The notes under the pieces are model-generated. The model searched no databases and had not been told where the DNA came from. It saw only the letters and a list, made by a program, of their open reading frames with translations. This document shows, in pieces, positions 48,873-59,561 of a DNA stretch of 64,000 nt (its first letter is position 1; each line of letters opens with the position of its first letter). Source of the DNA: Cloeon dipterum (Eukaryota; Arthropoda; Insecta; Ephemeroptera; Baetidae); the NCBI RefSeq assembly GCF_949628265.1, contig NC_088786.1, forward strand, positions 28,169,681-28,233,680, read 5' to 3'. Made by a program: the position numbers and the translations under genes.

Positions 48873-51800
48873 CTAGAGGCGTTGGATGAGGATGGAAGAG
48901 GCGCCGCCACCACCGTTGCAGATGGCGCCGACTCCATACTCTCCAGACTTGAGCGCGTGAGCCAGGTGGACCACAAGGCGGGCGCCCGACATTCCAATTG
49001 GGTGGCCCAGGCTGACAGCACCGCCATGCACGTTCACCTTGGCGGGATCAATGCCCAGCATCTTGATGTTGGCAAGCACCACCACGCTGAAAGCCTCGTT
49101 GATCTCCCAAAGGGCAACATCATCGATTTTGATTCCAGCATTGGCAAGAAGCTGCAAAATATAAATTTTTTGCTTTTAAAATTAGGATATTCTAATATTG
49201 TGTTGAAATATTCATTGGGATATTTTGTATCAAAAATTCTCAGAGAGGATAAAATTGCAGCCAAATTTTTAAGAAACTTTTGAGCATTTTTAATTTCAGG
49301 TTTTTTACTTTATCTATCAATTATTTTTAACCAGTTGTTTAAATTTAATGATTTAAAATGCAAAAGTTTGAAGATATTTGTGATTACAAGTAATTTCAAA
49401 GACGTTTTAAATTTAAACAAAATGTGCAGTTCTTTTGTACAATGTAAATTGTTAAATCATCAAAATATTTCCACAGAAGGCCTCAGAAAAAATAGTCAAT
49501 ATTTCACAGCCCCACATATTAAAAACACATGGAAGTCTCTCTTACATTGGGGATGGCAAAAGCAGGGGCGATGGGGAAGTCAATGGGTTCTGTTGCCGCG
49601 TCGTAGAAGCCCACCACCCTGGCCAAGGGCTTCAAGTTGTGCTTCTCTACAGCAGCCCTCGTGGCCAATACAACAGCGGCGGCTCCATCGTTAAGCGTTG
49701 ATGCATTTCCAGCAGTGACTGTACCATTATCTTTCTGCAATTCATATTTTTATTCAGGACAACTCTTCTCCAGGTTGAGAGATTTACCTTGAAGACAGTC
49801 GAGAGCTTGGGGAACTTGTCAAAGTTGACTCGCGTGTACTCTTCATCTATGGTGACCTCCAAATCAGGTTTTCCTAAAATCAAAGTATCTTTTATCACTA
49901 GATTGACAATGAATAAGTTTAATAACAACCCAGTAAAACAAATTAAAAACATTTTACGTAGATAATGATAGCGTTGAATTAATGATTAACGCTAGTGCTT
50001 TACAACTAGCATTTAGTTCCTTGAATATACTTTAAGTAAAAAATAAACTAACCCCTTCCTTGAGGAACTTTTACAGGGACAAGTTCTTCCTTGATGTGTC
50101 CATTTTTGTAAGCTGCAGCGCTTTTCTTATAGCTGCTAATGGCGAACTCGTCCTGCTGCTGCCTGCTGATTCCCAGCTTTTCAGCGGTGTTTTCCGCGCA
50201 GCTGCCCATGTGAACCTTGTTGTAAACGTCAGTGAGGCCGTCGAAGACGATGCCATCAATCAGGTTGACGCCGCCATAGGTTGTCTCGCCGCGGCGCATG
50301 TAGAAGGGAACGTTGGACATGGACTCCATTCCACCAGCAACCATCACCTCCTGCTGTCCACACATCAGATTTTGCGAGGCCAGCTGAATGGCTTTCATCC
50401 CCGACGCACACACCTATGGCAAAATTACAATAAAAAAATTGAAAATATAGAACACAATAATTTAATTCAGACAAATTAGGTAAGATATGAAGCAAACAGG
50501 GTTGCAAAAAACCGCATTTAATAAAATGCAGTGCAGGGGTAAAAAGCGTTTTTTTTCTATTTTAACCAGCTTCTTGCAGGAAATATTTGCACCTATCTTC
50601 AATAATTTTCTAATTATTAGCTCATGACCTCAACTTTAAAAATTGTTAGAAAGAAATTTTTGGAGAAATTGAGGCAGCAAATGGCAATTAAAATAAAAAA
50701 TTTGCACAGTAGAGGAAATTTTGACCACCTCGACCACAAAGTTTATATTTTCACACGCAAGAAATTTTTAAAAATTCACTGGTTAAAACCGATAAAAACC
50801 AGTGGTGAAAAAATGGGTGGTATAAGCAAAATAAATGCAACCCTGGTACCAAAACTTTTAAATCTAGAAGATATCTAAATTTTGGTTTTAGCAGAGAATA
50901 CTATAATATGTAAATAAATAATTCATTACTTGTGTCACAATAATTCCAACATAAAATTGTATTATTTTCTTAATGAAGAAACTTTTGAAACCATTAAAAA
51001 AAGGTTTTTTAAGCTTGAATATTATTTTTTCCGTAGGGAAAATAATTTTTGCTTTCAATAATAATCTAGGTAAATTCAAACAATAATTTTCCCATGAAAA
51101 AATTGTATTCTTAAAACAGAAAAAGTCGATCTCACTTTGTTGACCGTGGTGCACGGGACACTCTTGAGCAAGCCAGCGAAGAGGGCTGCCTGCCTGGCAG
51201 GCGCCTGTCCGAGTCCGGCCTGGCACACGCTGCCCATGTAAACCTCCTGGACGGCCTCTTTGGGCACGCCGCCACGCTGCACGGCGGCCTCAATGGCCGC
51301 GGCGCCTAGACGCGTGGAAGGGAGCTTGGACAAGGCGCTGTTGAAGGAGCCCATCGGCGTCCGAGCAGCCGACACGATCAGCACCTCTTTCAAGCCTGAA
51401 GAGGTGCTGTAGCGCCTCAGCGCCTATGAAACACACATCCATTACAAAAATATGTTATTAAATTATGTAAATTATTAAAAGGTCATTACTAATTTCAATG
51501 AATCAAACCATAATTTTTCTCACTAATTGTAAGAGCACAATTAAGATTAGCAGGACCAGTTTTGAAAATAACAATATTATAATATATTAAAGAAGGCTGA
51601 AACTAATAATACCTTACGAAGTCTAATAACTTTATTTTTAATAATGAAATATATCGTTACTTTGTAAATTGCACGACTTCGGACAGTACGAGTGACGGTT
51701 TCAGTTGTGAGAAAAATATATTGCTGTAAATATCATGACTTTTTCATTTTTCATGCAGCTTACATCATAACCCCCAATTTATTACCTTTATTTAATTGCA

Positions 51801-52321
51801 AAACTTAATAAAACCTTTTCCAGAACTAAATCGAGCAGATAAGATAATTTTGGAACAAACATGTAGAGAGCTTTCCATAAAAATATTAATATTTATTCGA
51901 ACTGTACAATAGTTTTAAATATTTTGTTTAAACAAAACTTTCGATTCAAAAACTAAAATTTTTAACTCCTATAATTTTTTTTCTGTTAAAAATTTTGTAG
52001 AAAATGTAGCTTGATACTTAAGTCCACGTTTAAAGTTTCTCACTCGAGTTTTTTAAAAGGTTTTACGGGTTTAGCATTTGGCATTTAATTTGTTTCTAAC
52101 TGGCAAAAATAATTTTCTTTCCAAGGACAACATAGCAGATGATTGGCCTCGCAACAGAATCATGCCGCATTCCGCCTAACAAAATCCCAATTGTCTCAAA
52201 CGAAATGGTGTCGGAATGACGAGGCAAGCAGTGCAAGCTAGAGCTCGATTTAGCACGAAATTACAACTTATTGATTGGCAAAACAAACCTGCTTGAGGTA
52301 ATTGTACCGACAGGCCGCCAT
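48873..52321 (-). CDS. ACAT1: Mitochondrial acetyl-CoA acetyltransferase (acetoacetyl-CoA thiolase)
   Basis: Catalyses reversible condensation of two acetyl-CoA to acetoacetyl-CoA, acting in ketone-body and isoleucine breakdown in the mitochondrial matrix. Six coding exons (52321-52289, 51423-51136, 50413-50053, 49873-49788, 49734-49546, 49151-48873) give 411 residues, the usual length. The first 20 or so residues ([20 protein letters not shown]) are basic, without acids, as in a mitochondrial presequence, and precede the thiolase start [15 protein letters not shown]. The nucleophile is the cysteine of VCASGMKA (about residue 109). NEAF (about 337), the [10 protein letters not shown] histidine (about 369) and the CNGGGG cysteine (about 397) complete the active site. 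The intron between exons 2 and 3 carries a hAT-like MITE. The start codon faces that of PGK across a short shared upstream region. Confidence 0.95.
50497..50845. mobile_element. hAT-like MITE (349 bp)
   Basis: Ends are CAGGGTTGCA and TGCAACCCTG, a 10-bp perfect terminal inverted repeat of hAT type. Flanks GAAGCAAA (50489-50496) and GTACCAAA (50846-50853) match at six of eight positions, as expected of an aged 8-bp target duplication. There is no transposase coding capacity. It lies in an intron of the thiolase gene. A fragment of the same family occurs at 54802. Confidence 0.72.
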
Positions 52322-52779
52322 CGTTTTCAATCGAAAAGTAAAGAAGGAGACTTAATTTTTTTCTCGACGATCGACGAGCCCCCTTGACAAAAAAGATCGG
52401 TGAAAGCATTATAAGAGAACAACGACTGTTCATATTTTATTAACTTTTAAATTCAATTGAATCCTCCCAAAATAGCTTTGTTTTTTTACTTTTTGTAAAA
52501 CTGCTGCAAATTAGCCAAATGAGTTGAAATTTTTGCAAAGTATTGCAAAACTTTAAATGACGGTCTCGTTCTCCCTTTCTGTACAACCTCGCGGACTGCC
52601 TGTTGTGGGGGCGTGGTCACTGAGCGCGAGTGTTTTTGACATTCAAGGGACCTTGGACTCAATCAGAACTTCAGCTGCATCGTCCGCCGGCTCAGAGACT
52701 GAGACACTGTGCTTCTGCTAGTCTTCAGGCGCTGCTGTAAATTTGATTCCAGGTCATTCTAGTCTGGTTCACTGCAACT
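52322..52779. promoter_or_regulatory. Bidirectional promoter region, thiolase / PGK
   Basis: Only about 458 bp separates the start codons of two divergently transcribed metabolic genes. The PGK side (52560-52770) is GC-richer than its surroundings and contains no clear TATA box at the expected place. Both 5' UTRs and promoters must lie here, unless noncoding exons exist further out. Confidence 0.6.
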
Positions 52780-55700
52780 ATGGCCCTTAACAAGCTCAGC
52801 ATTGATGCGGTGCAGCTCACCGGCAAGAGGGTGCTCATGCGGTGAGGATTTTCTTCCGATATAATTCAAAATTCATTATATTAATCGAAGCAAAATCATG
52901 TGCTATGTATTTTACAAAATCCGGCACAGCCCAGTGAAAAATATTTTCGAAAACAGATAGTAATTCTGAGAATGCCATGCTTGAGCATGTGTATGTATGA
53001 ATATGTATGTGTGTATCTATGTATGTTTTTTTGTAAATTCCTGAGTATCTACATATACATACATACATACATAAAGGTCTGCGAAATTCTGAATTCAATA
53101 AACTTGCTCTTTTATAAATAAGCCTATTACAAAATTCGATAGCAAAAAATCGCCTTTCGTAATTGAATAAAAATGATGAAAATGAATATTGTCATCGCTG
53201 GTTGCAGTACATTCATTGTTCGTTGTATGTTTGTAATTTTGCGATTTCCACTTTTAAAATTGAATTTTAAATGTGTCCCTCGTCCCTCGGTGGCCTGCTA
53301 TGCGGGTGGAGGTAGAGTTGTTACTAGATGTGGCCTGTTGTGAAACAAATACTGGGTTAATTGCGGCAAGTGTGAAGGTTTGCGTGGTGTACGCGAATTT
53401 AGACCTGAGTTTGCTGATTGCGGGACGCCGAATTAAGTGCAAATCGAAAAGTGGAAATTATATGCTGCGTTTACATATACATAGTCTTCAATATTACACA
53501 ATTGCGAGTGTTTTACCAGTCTACTGCTCTTTTCTTCATTAATTTACATCTAACGTCCCTTTTCATATTTGGTTCCATTCAATTTAAATAAAATTAGATT
53601 ACAAAAAAATTCATAAAGTTACTATTTTTCTCTCATAAGCATATTTTAAATCAATCAAGTCGCTGAGCGTGCTAAGAGATATTTTGATCTGACCTCTGAT
53701 TGACCGAGTCTCGTAACAATATTTTTCCTCGCTCTTATAGCAATTATAAAAGAAAAAGAAAACATCTACCCATTTTTTTTGCATTGCGTAATAGATTATG
53801 AAAATTCTTTTGGACTAAATGCCTATCGTTTGGCACTGATTTTATTATAGAGTTGACTTCAACGTGCCCTTGAAGGAAGGAAAAATAACCAACAATCAGC
53901 GTATCGTCGCTGCCCTCGAGTCTGTCCGCTATGCTCTGGAGAAGGGCGCCAAGTCGGTGGTGCTTATGTCTCACCTGGGACGCCCTGATGGCCGCCCCGT
54001 TGACAAGTACACCCTGGCTCCTGTCGCAGAAGAGCTCAGGAAGCTCCTCAATAAGTGAGATTTTTTTATTATGCACCAAACGTTAATTACTTTTGAATCG
54101 ACATAACCCCACTATTTTGTAATAAAATTAATTTATATTTTTAATGAGGAATATTTTTAACTTAGAACGGCAGGATAATCAAGCTTTCCTGCATTTGTTT
54201 TGATCTCTTTGAATGTAGATGATTATCAAAAAATTTTCTTCACAGGGATGTCCAATTCTTGAATGACTGCGTTGGTGCTGACGTGCAGAAGGCGTGTGCC
54301 GACCCTGCTGCTGGGTCGATCATCCTGCTGGAGAACCTGAGATTCCATGGCGAGGAGGAAGGCAAGTGGGTGGACGAGAATGGCGCTAAGCACAAAGCTG
54401 ACCCTGAGTTAGTGAAGAAGTTCCGCGAAGAATTGCGTCAGCTCGGCGACCTGTACATCAATGATGCCTTTGGCACTGCCCACAGGGGCCACTCCTCCAT
54501 GGTGGGTGAAGGTTTTGATCAGCGCGCCTCAGGCTTCCTGCTCAAGAAGGAACTCAACTATTTTGCCAAGGCTCTTGACAACCCTGAGAGGCAAGTTGTT
54601 TAAAATGAAATTGGGTTTTTGTGATAAGTTTCTCACTAGAAAATCTATTGTTATCTACAACTTATGAGAGGTTTTAATGAATTGGGGATAAAAAGGCAAC
54701 TTTGAGAGAAAAAACATGGCTTCAAAGTGTATTGATATTGAAAGACATGCATGCTAGACATGCACTTTTTCCCTTCCATTTAAAAGAACAGGATACAGAT
54801 ACAGGGTTGAAAAGAACCGCATGTTTAAAAAAAAATGCAAGCAATATTTGCAGTTTGATAAAATTGGATAATTATTTGCCTATGTCCTGAACTTGAGCTA
54901 TGGTTATGCAGAAAATTTCTGGCTGCGGGCTTGTATACTATTTTTCACGGCTAATTTGCGTGTTGTTAGATATTTTCATAACAATGAAATATATGATATG
55001 TAGACTATTTGGCCCGGCTTACTCTCCTCTTCCTCCTCAAGAAATAAATTCATAAACAATTTTAAATTTAGACCCTTCCTGGCCATCCTCGGAGGCGCCA
55101 AAGTTGCTGACAAAATCCAGTTGATTGAAAACCTCCTGGACAAGGTGAACGAAATGATCATTGGAGGCGGCATGGCATACACCTTCCTCAAGGAAATCAA
55201 TGGCATGAAGGTTTGTAACTTGCTCTCGAGAGATGCTTTCTTTTCATCATCTTCAACTTTGTGCAGATTGGGAAGTCCCTGTATGATGAGGAGGGAGCCA
55301 AGATTGTGCGAAAGCTTGTGGACAAGGCTGCAAGCAACAACGTTCAGTTGCACCTGCCTGTCGACTTTGTGACCGCTGACAAGTTTGGTGAAGACGCTCA
55401 GGTTGGCGCTGCCACCCTTGAGGACGGCATTCCTGACGACTGGCAAGGCCTGGACGTCGGCCCCAAGACAAGGGAGCTGTTCAAGCAGCCAATTGCCAGG
55501 GCCAAGGTCATCGTCTGGAATGGGTGAGTGGATGAAATTTTTTTATTTTAGGTCAGCTGGCTAATTTTTGGGTCACATGGCTAAAATAATTTTAAGCTAG
55601 TGCTGCCTTCCTCCACCTCAAATTTCTCGGCTGAGGCCTTTTCATTTAATAGTTTCGGGATTCATATAATTATTCCATAATATTTTCTAGCGTCAGAAGG

Positions 55701-56055
55701 GCAGTTACTAGTTGTTGTCAAAGATCCGTGTTTTATCAATTCTTGCCCTCTTCATTTTAGCCCTGTTGGAGTGTTCGAGTTCCCTAACTTTGCTGTGGGA
55801 ACCAAATCGCTGATGGACGAGGTTGTGGCTGCGACGGCTAGAGGCACCATCACTATCATTGGGGGTGGTGACACTGCCACCTGCTGCGCCAAGTGGGGCA
55901 CCGAAGACAAGGTCAGTCATGTCAGCACTGGAGGTGGTGCCAGCCTTGAACTCCTTGAAGGTAACCTTTCTTGTTGGCCATTTTCCGTGAAGTTAATTTT
56001 TCTTCCTCTCTTAGGCAAAGTGCTCCCTGGAGTTGCGGCTCTCTCCGATGCTTAA
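52780..56055 (+). CDS. Pgk: Phosphoglycerate kinase
   Basis: Cytosolic glycolytic enzyme that moves the acyl phosphate of 1,3-bisphosphoglycerate to ADP. Seven exons (52780-52841, 53851-54054, 54246-54590, 55072-55210, 55267-55523, 55761-55960, 56015-56055) give 415 residues, the standard length. The N-domain carries VDFNVPL, the substrate-binding SHLGRP (about residues 60-70), ENLRFH and [13 protein letters not shown]. The C-domain carries [31 protein letters not shown] and the nucleotide-loop IGGGDTATC. It ends VAALSDA. No presequence is present. The third intron starts with GC (AG|GCAAGT), which is needed to keep PFLAILGG in frame. The same intron holds a MITE fragment. Polyadenylation signal AATAAA lies at 56211. 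Confidence 0.98.
52987..53072. repeat. Inverted TATG/CATA microsatellite in PGK intron 1
   Basis: A TATG-rich run (52987-53026) is followed after about 24 bp by a CATA-rich run (53051-53072); the two are complementary over about 20 bp and could form a hairpin. Confidence 0.6.
54802..54850 (+). mobile_element. Fragment of the hAT-like MITE family
   Basis: The first 20 or so bases (CAGGGTTGAAAAGAACCGCA) match the left end of the element at 50497 with only two differences. No matching right end is seen downstream, so it is a truncated or decayed copy in PGK intron 3. Confidence 0.5.
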
Positions 56056-59000
56056 ATTGGATAGTGATCAGAAGAAATTCCCGTGCTGGTAGGACAAAAT
56101 GCTAAAGCATCATGTTTTCTTTTTGTAAATGGAGCATAAATTTTGCTCCTGGTTTTCATTTTTGTGATTTGGGAACAGTCTTACTGCTACTCATGTTTAC
56201 ATCAAATGTTAATAAATGATGCAGTACAGTTGCAATATACTTAAGGATCGATCTATTATAATTTACCAACCATCAGGGTACTAATAATTAATACTAAACT
56301 AACATTTCTGTCCAAAACGTTTTATAATTAGAGTATAAAATTCTATTTAAATTGAAGCCTGCAACAAAAATGTTCTAAATTGCTGATTTAATATAGCTGT
56401 AAATTTAAGAAAATAAGCGGCACATTTTGAAACCAAAAGCTCAAGGTTTCAAAGTTTCTAAAACAACCTCAGATTGACCAAAGACATTTTTAATTAACTA
56501 TAATTATTTTCGCGCTCTGCAGAATATTTTACGCAAAAGTGATCCTTTGCGACTGGCTACAAATGCACTGAAACGCCGCGAGATGAGGTTCCGGTGTTGG
56601 TGCCGCGGCTCAGGAGAGCACCGCGAGAGTTTTCTCCCACGAACTGAGAATGAGCCCATGCAAGGCTGGATGCGAGAGCAGCAGGTGCCAGGTCGCTGTG
56701 GCGCATGCGTGCTCTGGTGAAAGAGTCTGTGGAATTCCTTTTACTTTTTTGCTGCCGACTGGCTGCAAGAAGTCAGTTTGGTGCCCGCTCGCCGCCGGCC
56801 ACCTTGCAGCATGTTGTTGGCCTGCTGACTCGACAAACCCGAGCTACCGACTGACCAGTGAGTGAGTTGCTGATAGTGAGTGCGCCCTACGGATACTGCT
56901 GCACGACCCTTCCGCTCCAACGAAAGGGTGAGTTAAGATGCATGCTCGGTGAAGGTGAACACCTGCAGAGCCAGGTGACGGCAGACGGGCGCGTTCGTAC
57001 AAAACGCATGCGGATGCAAATGAGGCAACGAGAGTCGGCAGGAAAACGAGAAGAGAAATAAGAAAGAGGCGGAGGCCCCTTTGGTGCGCGTCTGCCTTGT
57101 ATGCAACATCCGCGAGTGGAGGAAGACTTCAATGGCCGCAATTCTTTTATTTTATTGTTGGGCTCAAACCGGACAAAGCTTATTTCTTTAAATTTGGTTC
57201 TCATCTTAATTTGCGTAAATTTTGACAAGGTCGTATTTTAAAAAACGAGTTTATCCTTCAGTGGTAGAGCCAATGCCAGTATAGAGTTTAATTCCTTTAT
57301 TTTATATTTCTCAGTCAGCCTATGGGCTTTTCTCCAAAACCTAATTTGGGAAATCATCTTGTAAGAGCTGGAATGAATAATAAAAGCAGTATTTAGAAGT
57401 AAACAACTTGTTTGTAAATGCTATCCAATATATAAAAAAAAACATTTAAAAATAGCATGCTGAACTCAGCGTTTTCGCTAAATTTAAGTTTCTTTATCAT
57501 GGTGTTAATTTCCGTTGTTCTCTTTTAAGCGTCTCTTTTTGCCATTGCCCCAACCACCTGGTGCGTCAAGCGTTATGTCCGTCAATCTACCTCTCCGTCG
57601 CGCTACACTAATCGCGATAATTGCGCCAACCTTCTCCCAAATTTTATTCTACCACACGAAATTATAGCGCCTCTTTCTCTTCGTAAACGCATCTTGCTTA
57701 GAAGTGATTTTTCGTCTCCCCGGGAATACCATTAAAACCTCATCTATATAAAGTTTTAAAAGTGTGTTGTGGAGATATGAAGCTATCAAATGTCGTGCAT
57801 ATGTGCTTGAAAATTCTCTCATAAATAAACCGAGAGGTTGATTTGCATGTCAATCAGATTGGCAGAGCTACACAATCTTAGATCACATCCAATTGTCAGC
57901 AGAGTTTACTAAAATGTTCACGTGAAATGTTTCTCCTTGGAAGCAGCTCAGTTAGAGCGCGCTATTGTGAGTACGCCTTACTCTCTTGGATTACACGTGG
58001 CCCATCAGACAATTACTTAATATTCTGCTGCCATACAGTACGTGCACTTCTCCATTTGGTATATGGGCTTTGAATAATTGAGGAAAGCTATTTTGTAATT
58101 CGCCATTTCAGGCACAGCAGACGCTCACTCACAAAACAATGGCAATAAATTGCTCCGACGAAAATAAATCCTTGAGAGCCTCAAGCTTAACTTTGTTTGC
58201 GATCCAATTCATTGAAAGTTCAAACCGTTTTGTTACGATGAGAGCTTCATCTTAGTTAAAAAGTTCCAACAAGAAGAACGCAGTTTGAATTTAATAATTT
58301 CTGAAACCGTTGTTGTTTTCCAATTACGAGTCGAGGTCGATGAAGCGCAGGAATTCAAACCAGACTAAATCATGTTTAATAGTAATAATGGGGGGATAAA
58401 TGCGTGTTTGGTGCGCGACAATTTGTAGAGGCAAACAGTTATAAGGCCGCGGCGTTTGTGGCCGGCGGAATGCAGTTCTCTGCTTTTCGAGCCTCGTCCA
58501 ATCCGAATCTTGGGAGCAGCGCGTTTACTACTTTTTTGCAACTGGATCTGCAACAATAACAACGGCGCTGTGCGGCTTGTTTATCTTCATGACGACGAGA
58601 GAGTTACATAAAGGAAGGTGGCCCCAAGGTTGACCACGCGAGATTCAGTGACTCCCACCTTGCTCGCCGCCTTTTTTGTGGAGTAACCGGAGCAACAACA
58701 CGCACGCACACTCTTTACAACACTGCTCAGTCCAGTGACGTCCAATTCCGTCTGTCCGTTTAGAAATTTGAACCTTTTCTCGAAATCAGAAAGCAATCTG
58801 TTATTTGGTGGGAGAAAAACCGCAAAACAGAGGAGTCTCGAAACTGTCACTCATTCGCTTCTGCTCCTCTTGTGTTTGGGGAGTCGAGCATATCGTCTAA
58901 TTAGTCCGTTTCCATTTCATTTGTTGCCGGGAGTGCTCGTTTTTTTCAATTTGTGCAATTCCATCAAAAGCTTGCATTTCGTAATTTAAATACGATAGTG

Positions 59001-59413
59001 TGCTATGGACTGTTGCTGTGTTAAAATGATTAAACTGTTAAATCTATTCAGTCGATTTGGAAATATGTCCTACGTTATGCATTTCCGCAAATTGATTAAC
59101 GAAATCAACTTTTACTTGGAAACATGATTTCAGTTGATGTGTACAAAAAAAATGAAGAAATGAATTACTTTCTAATAATGTACGGCTAATAGGAACAACA
59201 AATCGGGCAATTATGTTTATAATTACGATTATGAATCAAGGCGGTAACTATAAAAATTGCTCTACTCGGCGGAAAATAATTTAAGGATGGGTGGCTATGC
59301 GTGAGAGAGAAAATATTTTAATTTTGAGTTATTCTTTCTTGGTATGAATTTCTTACGTGTAATATTTTTTTACATATTTGCTGATTGTGGTATGTTTCTT
59401 TTGATTTCAGGCG
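56056..59413. other. Intergenic region and likely 5' end of the secreted-protein gene
   Basis: The first about 200 bp is the PGK 3' UTR. 56560-57120 is GC-rich with a donor-like site (CTGACCA|GTGAGT at 56857/56858) and could be the promoter and noncoding first exon of the gene whose coding exon opens after the acceptor at 59410. The remainder is AT-rich, without coding exons that I can support. Confidence 0.45.
56211..56216 (+). terminator. PGK polyadenylation signal AATAAA
   Basis: AATAAA in TGTTAATAAATGATG, about 155 bp after the PGK stop codon, a normal position for a 3' UTR end. Confidence 0.65.
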
Positions 59414-59561
59414 ATGAGGTTGTTGGCCAGATTGGCCGTTGTGGCCTGCGTGGTGGCCGCCGCGTCGGCACACGTGGCCCTAACTTATCCACCTGCACGC
59501 AAATATGACCTCGACTTCCTTGACAACTCCCGCACAAAAGGACCCTGCGGAATGCCCAAAG
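59414..59561 (+). CDS. First coding exon of a secreted BIM1/X325-like copper-protein candidate (partial)
   Basis: The exon has a 3' splice site (GATTTCAG) just before the ATG and a donor (CCCAAAG|GTACGT) at its end; it encodes 49 codons plus one base. Residues 1-19 (MRLLARLAVVACVVAAASA) are a clear signal peptide. Cleavage would leave histidine as the first mature residue: HVALTYPPARKYDLDFLDNS, then a conserved PCGMPK. A free N-terminal histidine followed by a P-P-x-R segment and PCG resembles the lytic polysaccharide monooxygenase fold relatives of the BIM1/X325 type, in which that histidine binds copper. From memory, arthropods have multidomain proteins that begin like this, but I cannot confirm it here. 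Later exons were not found between 59562 and 64000, so the next intron is long. Function (copper handling versus oxidation) is open. Confidence 0.72.

Noticed and set aside
50060-50479. 139-codon plus-strand ORF
   Set aside because: Antisense to the thiolase exon carrying the catalytic cysteine.
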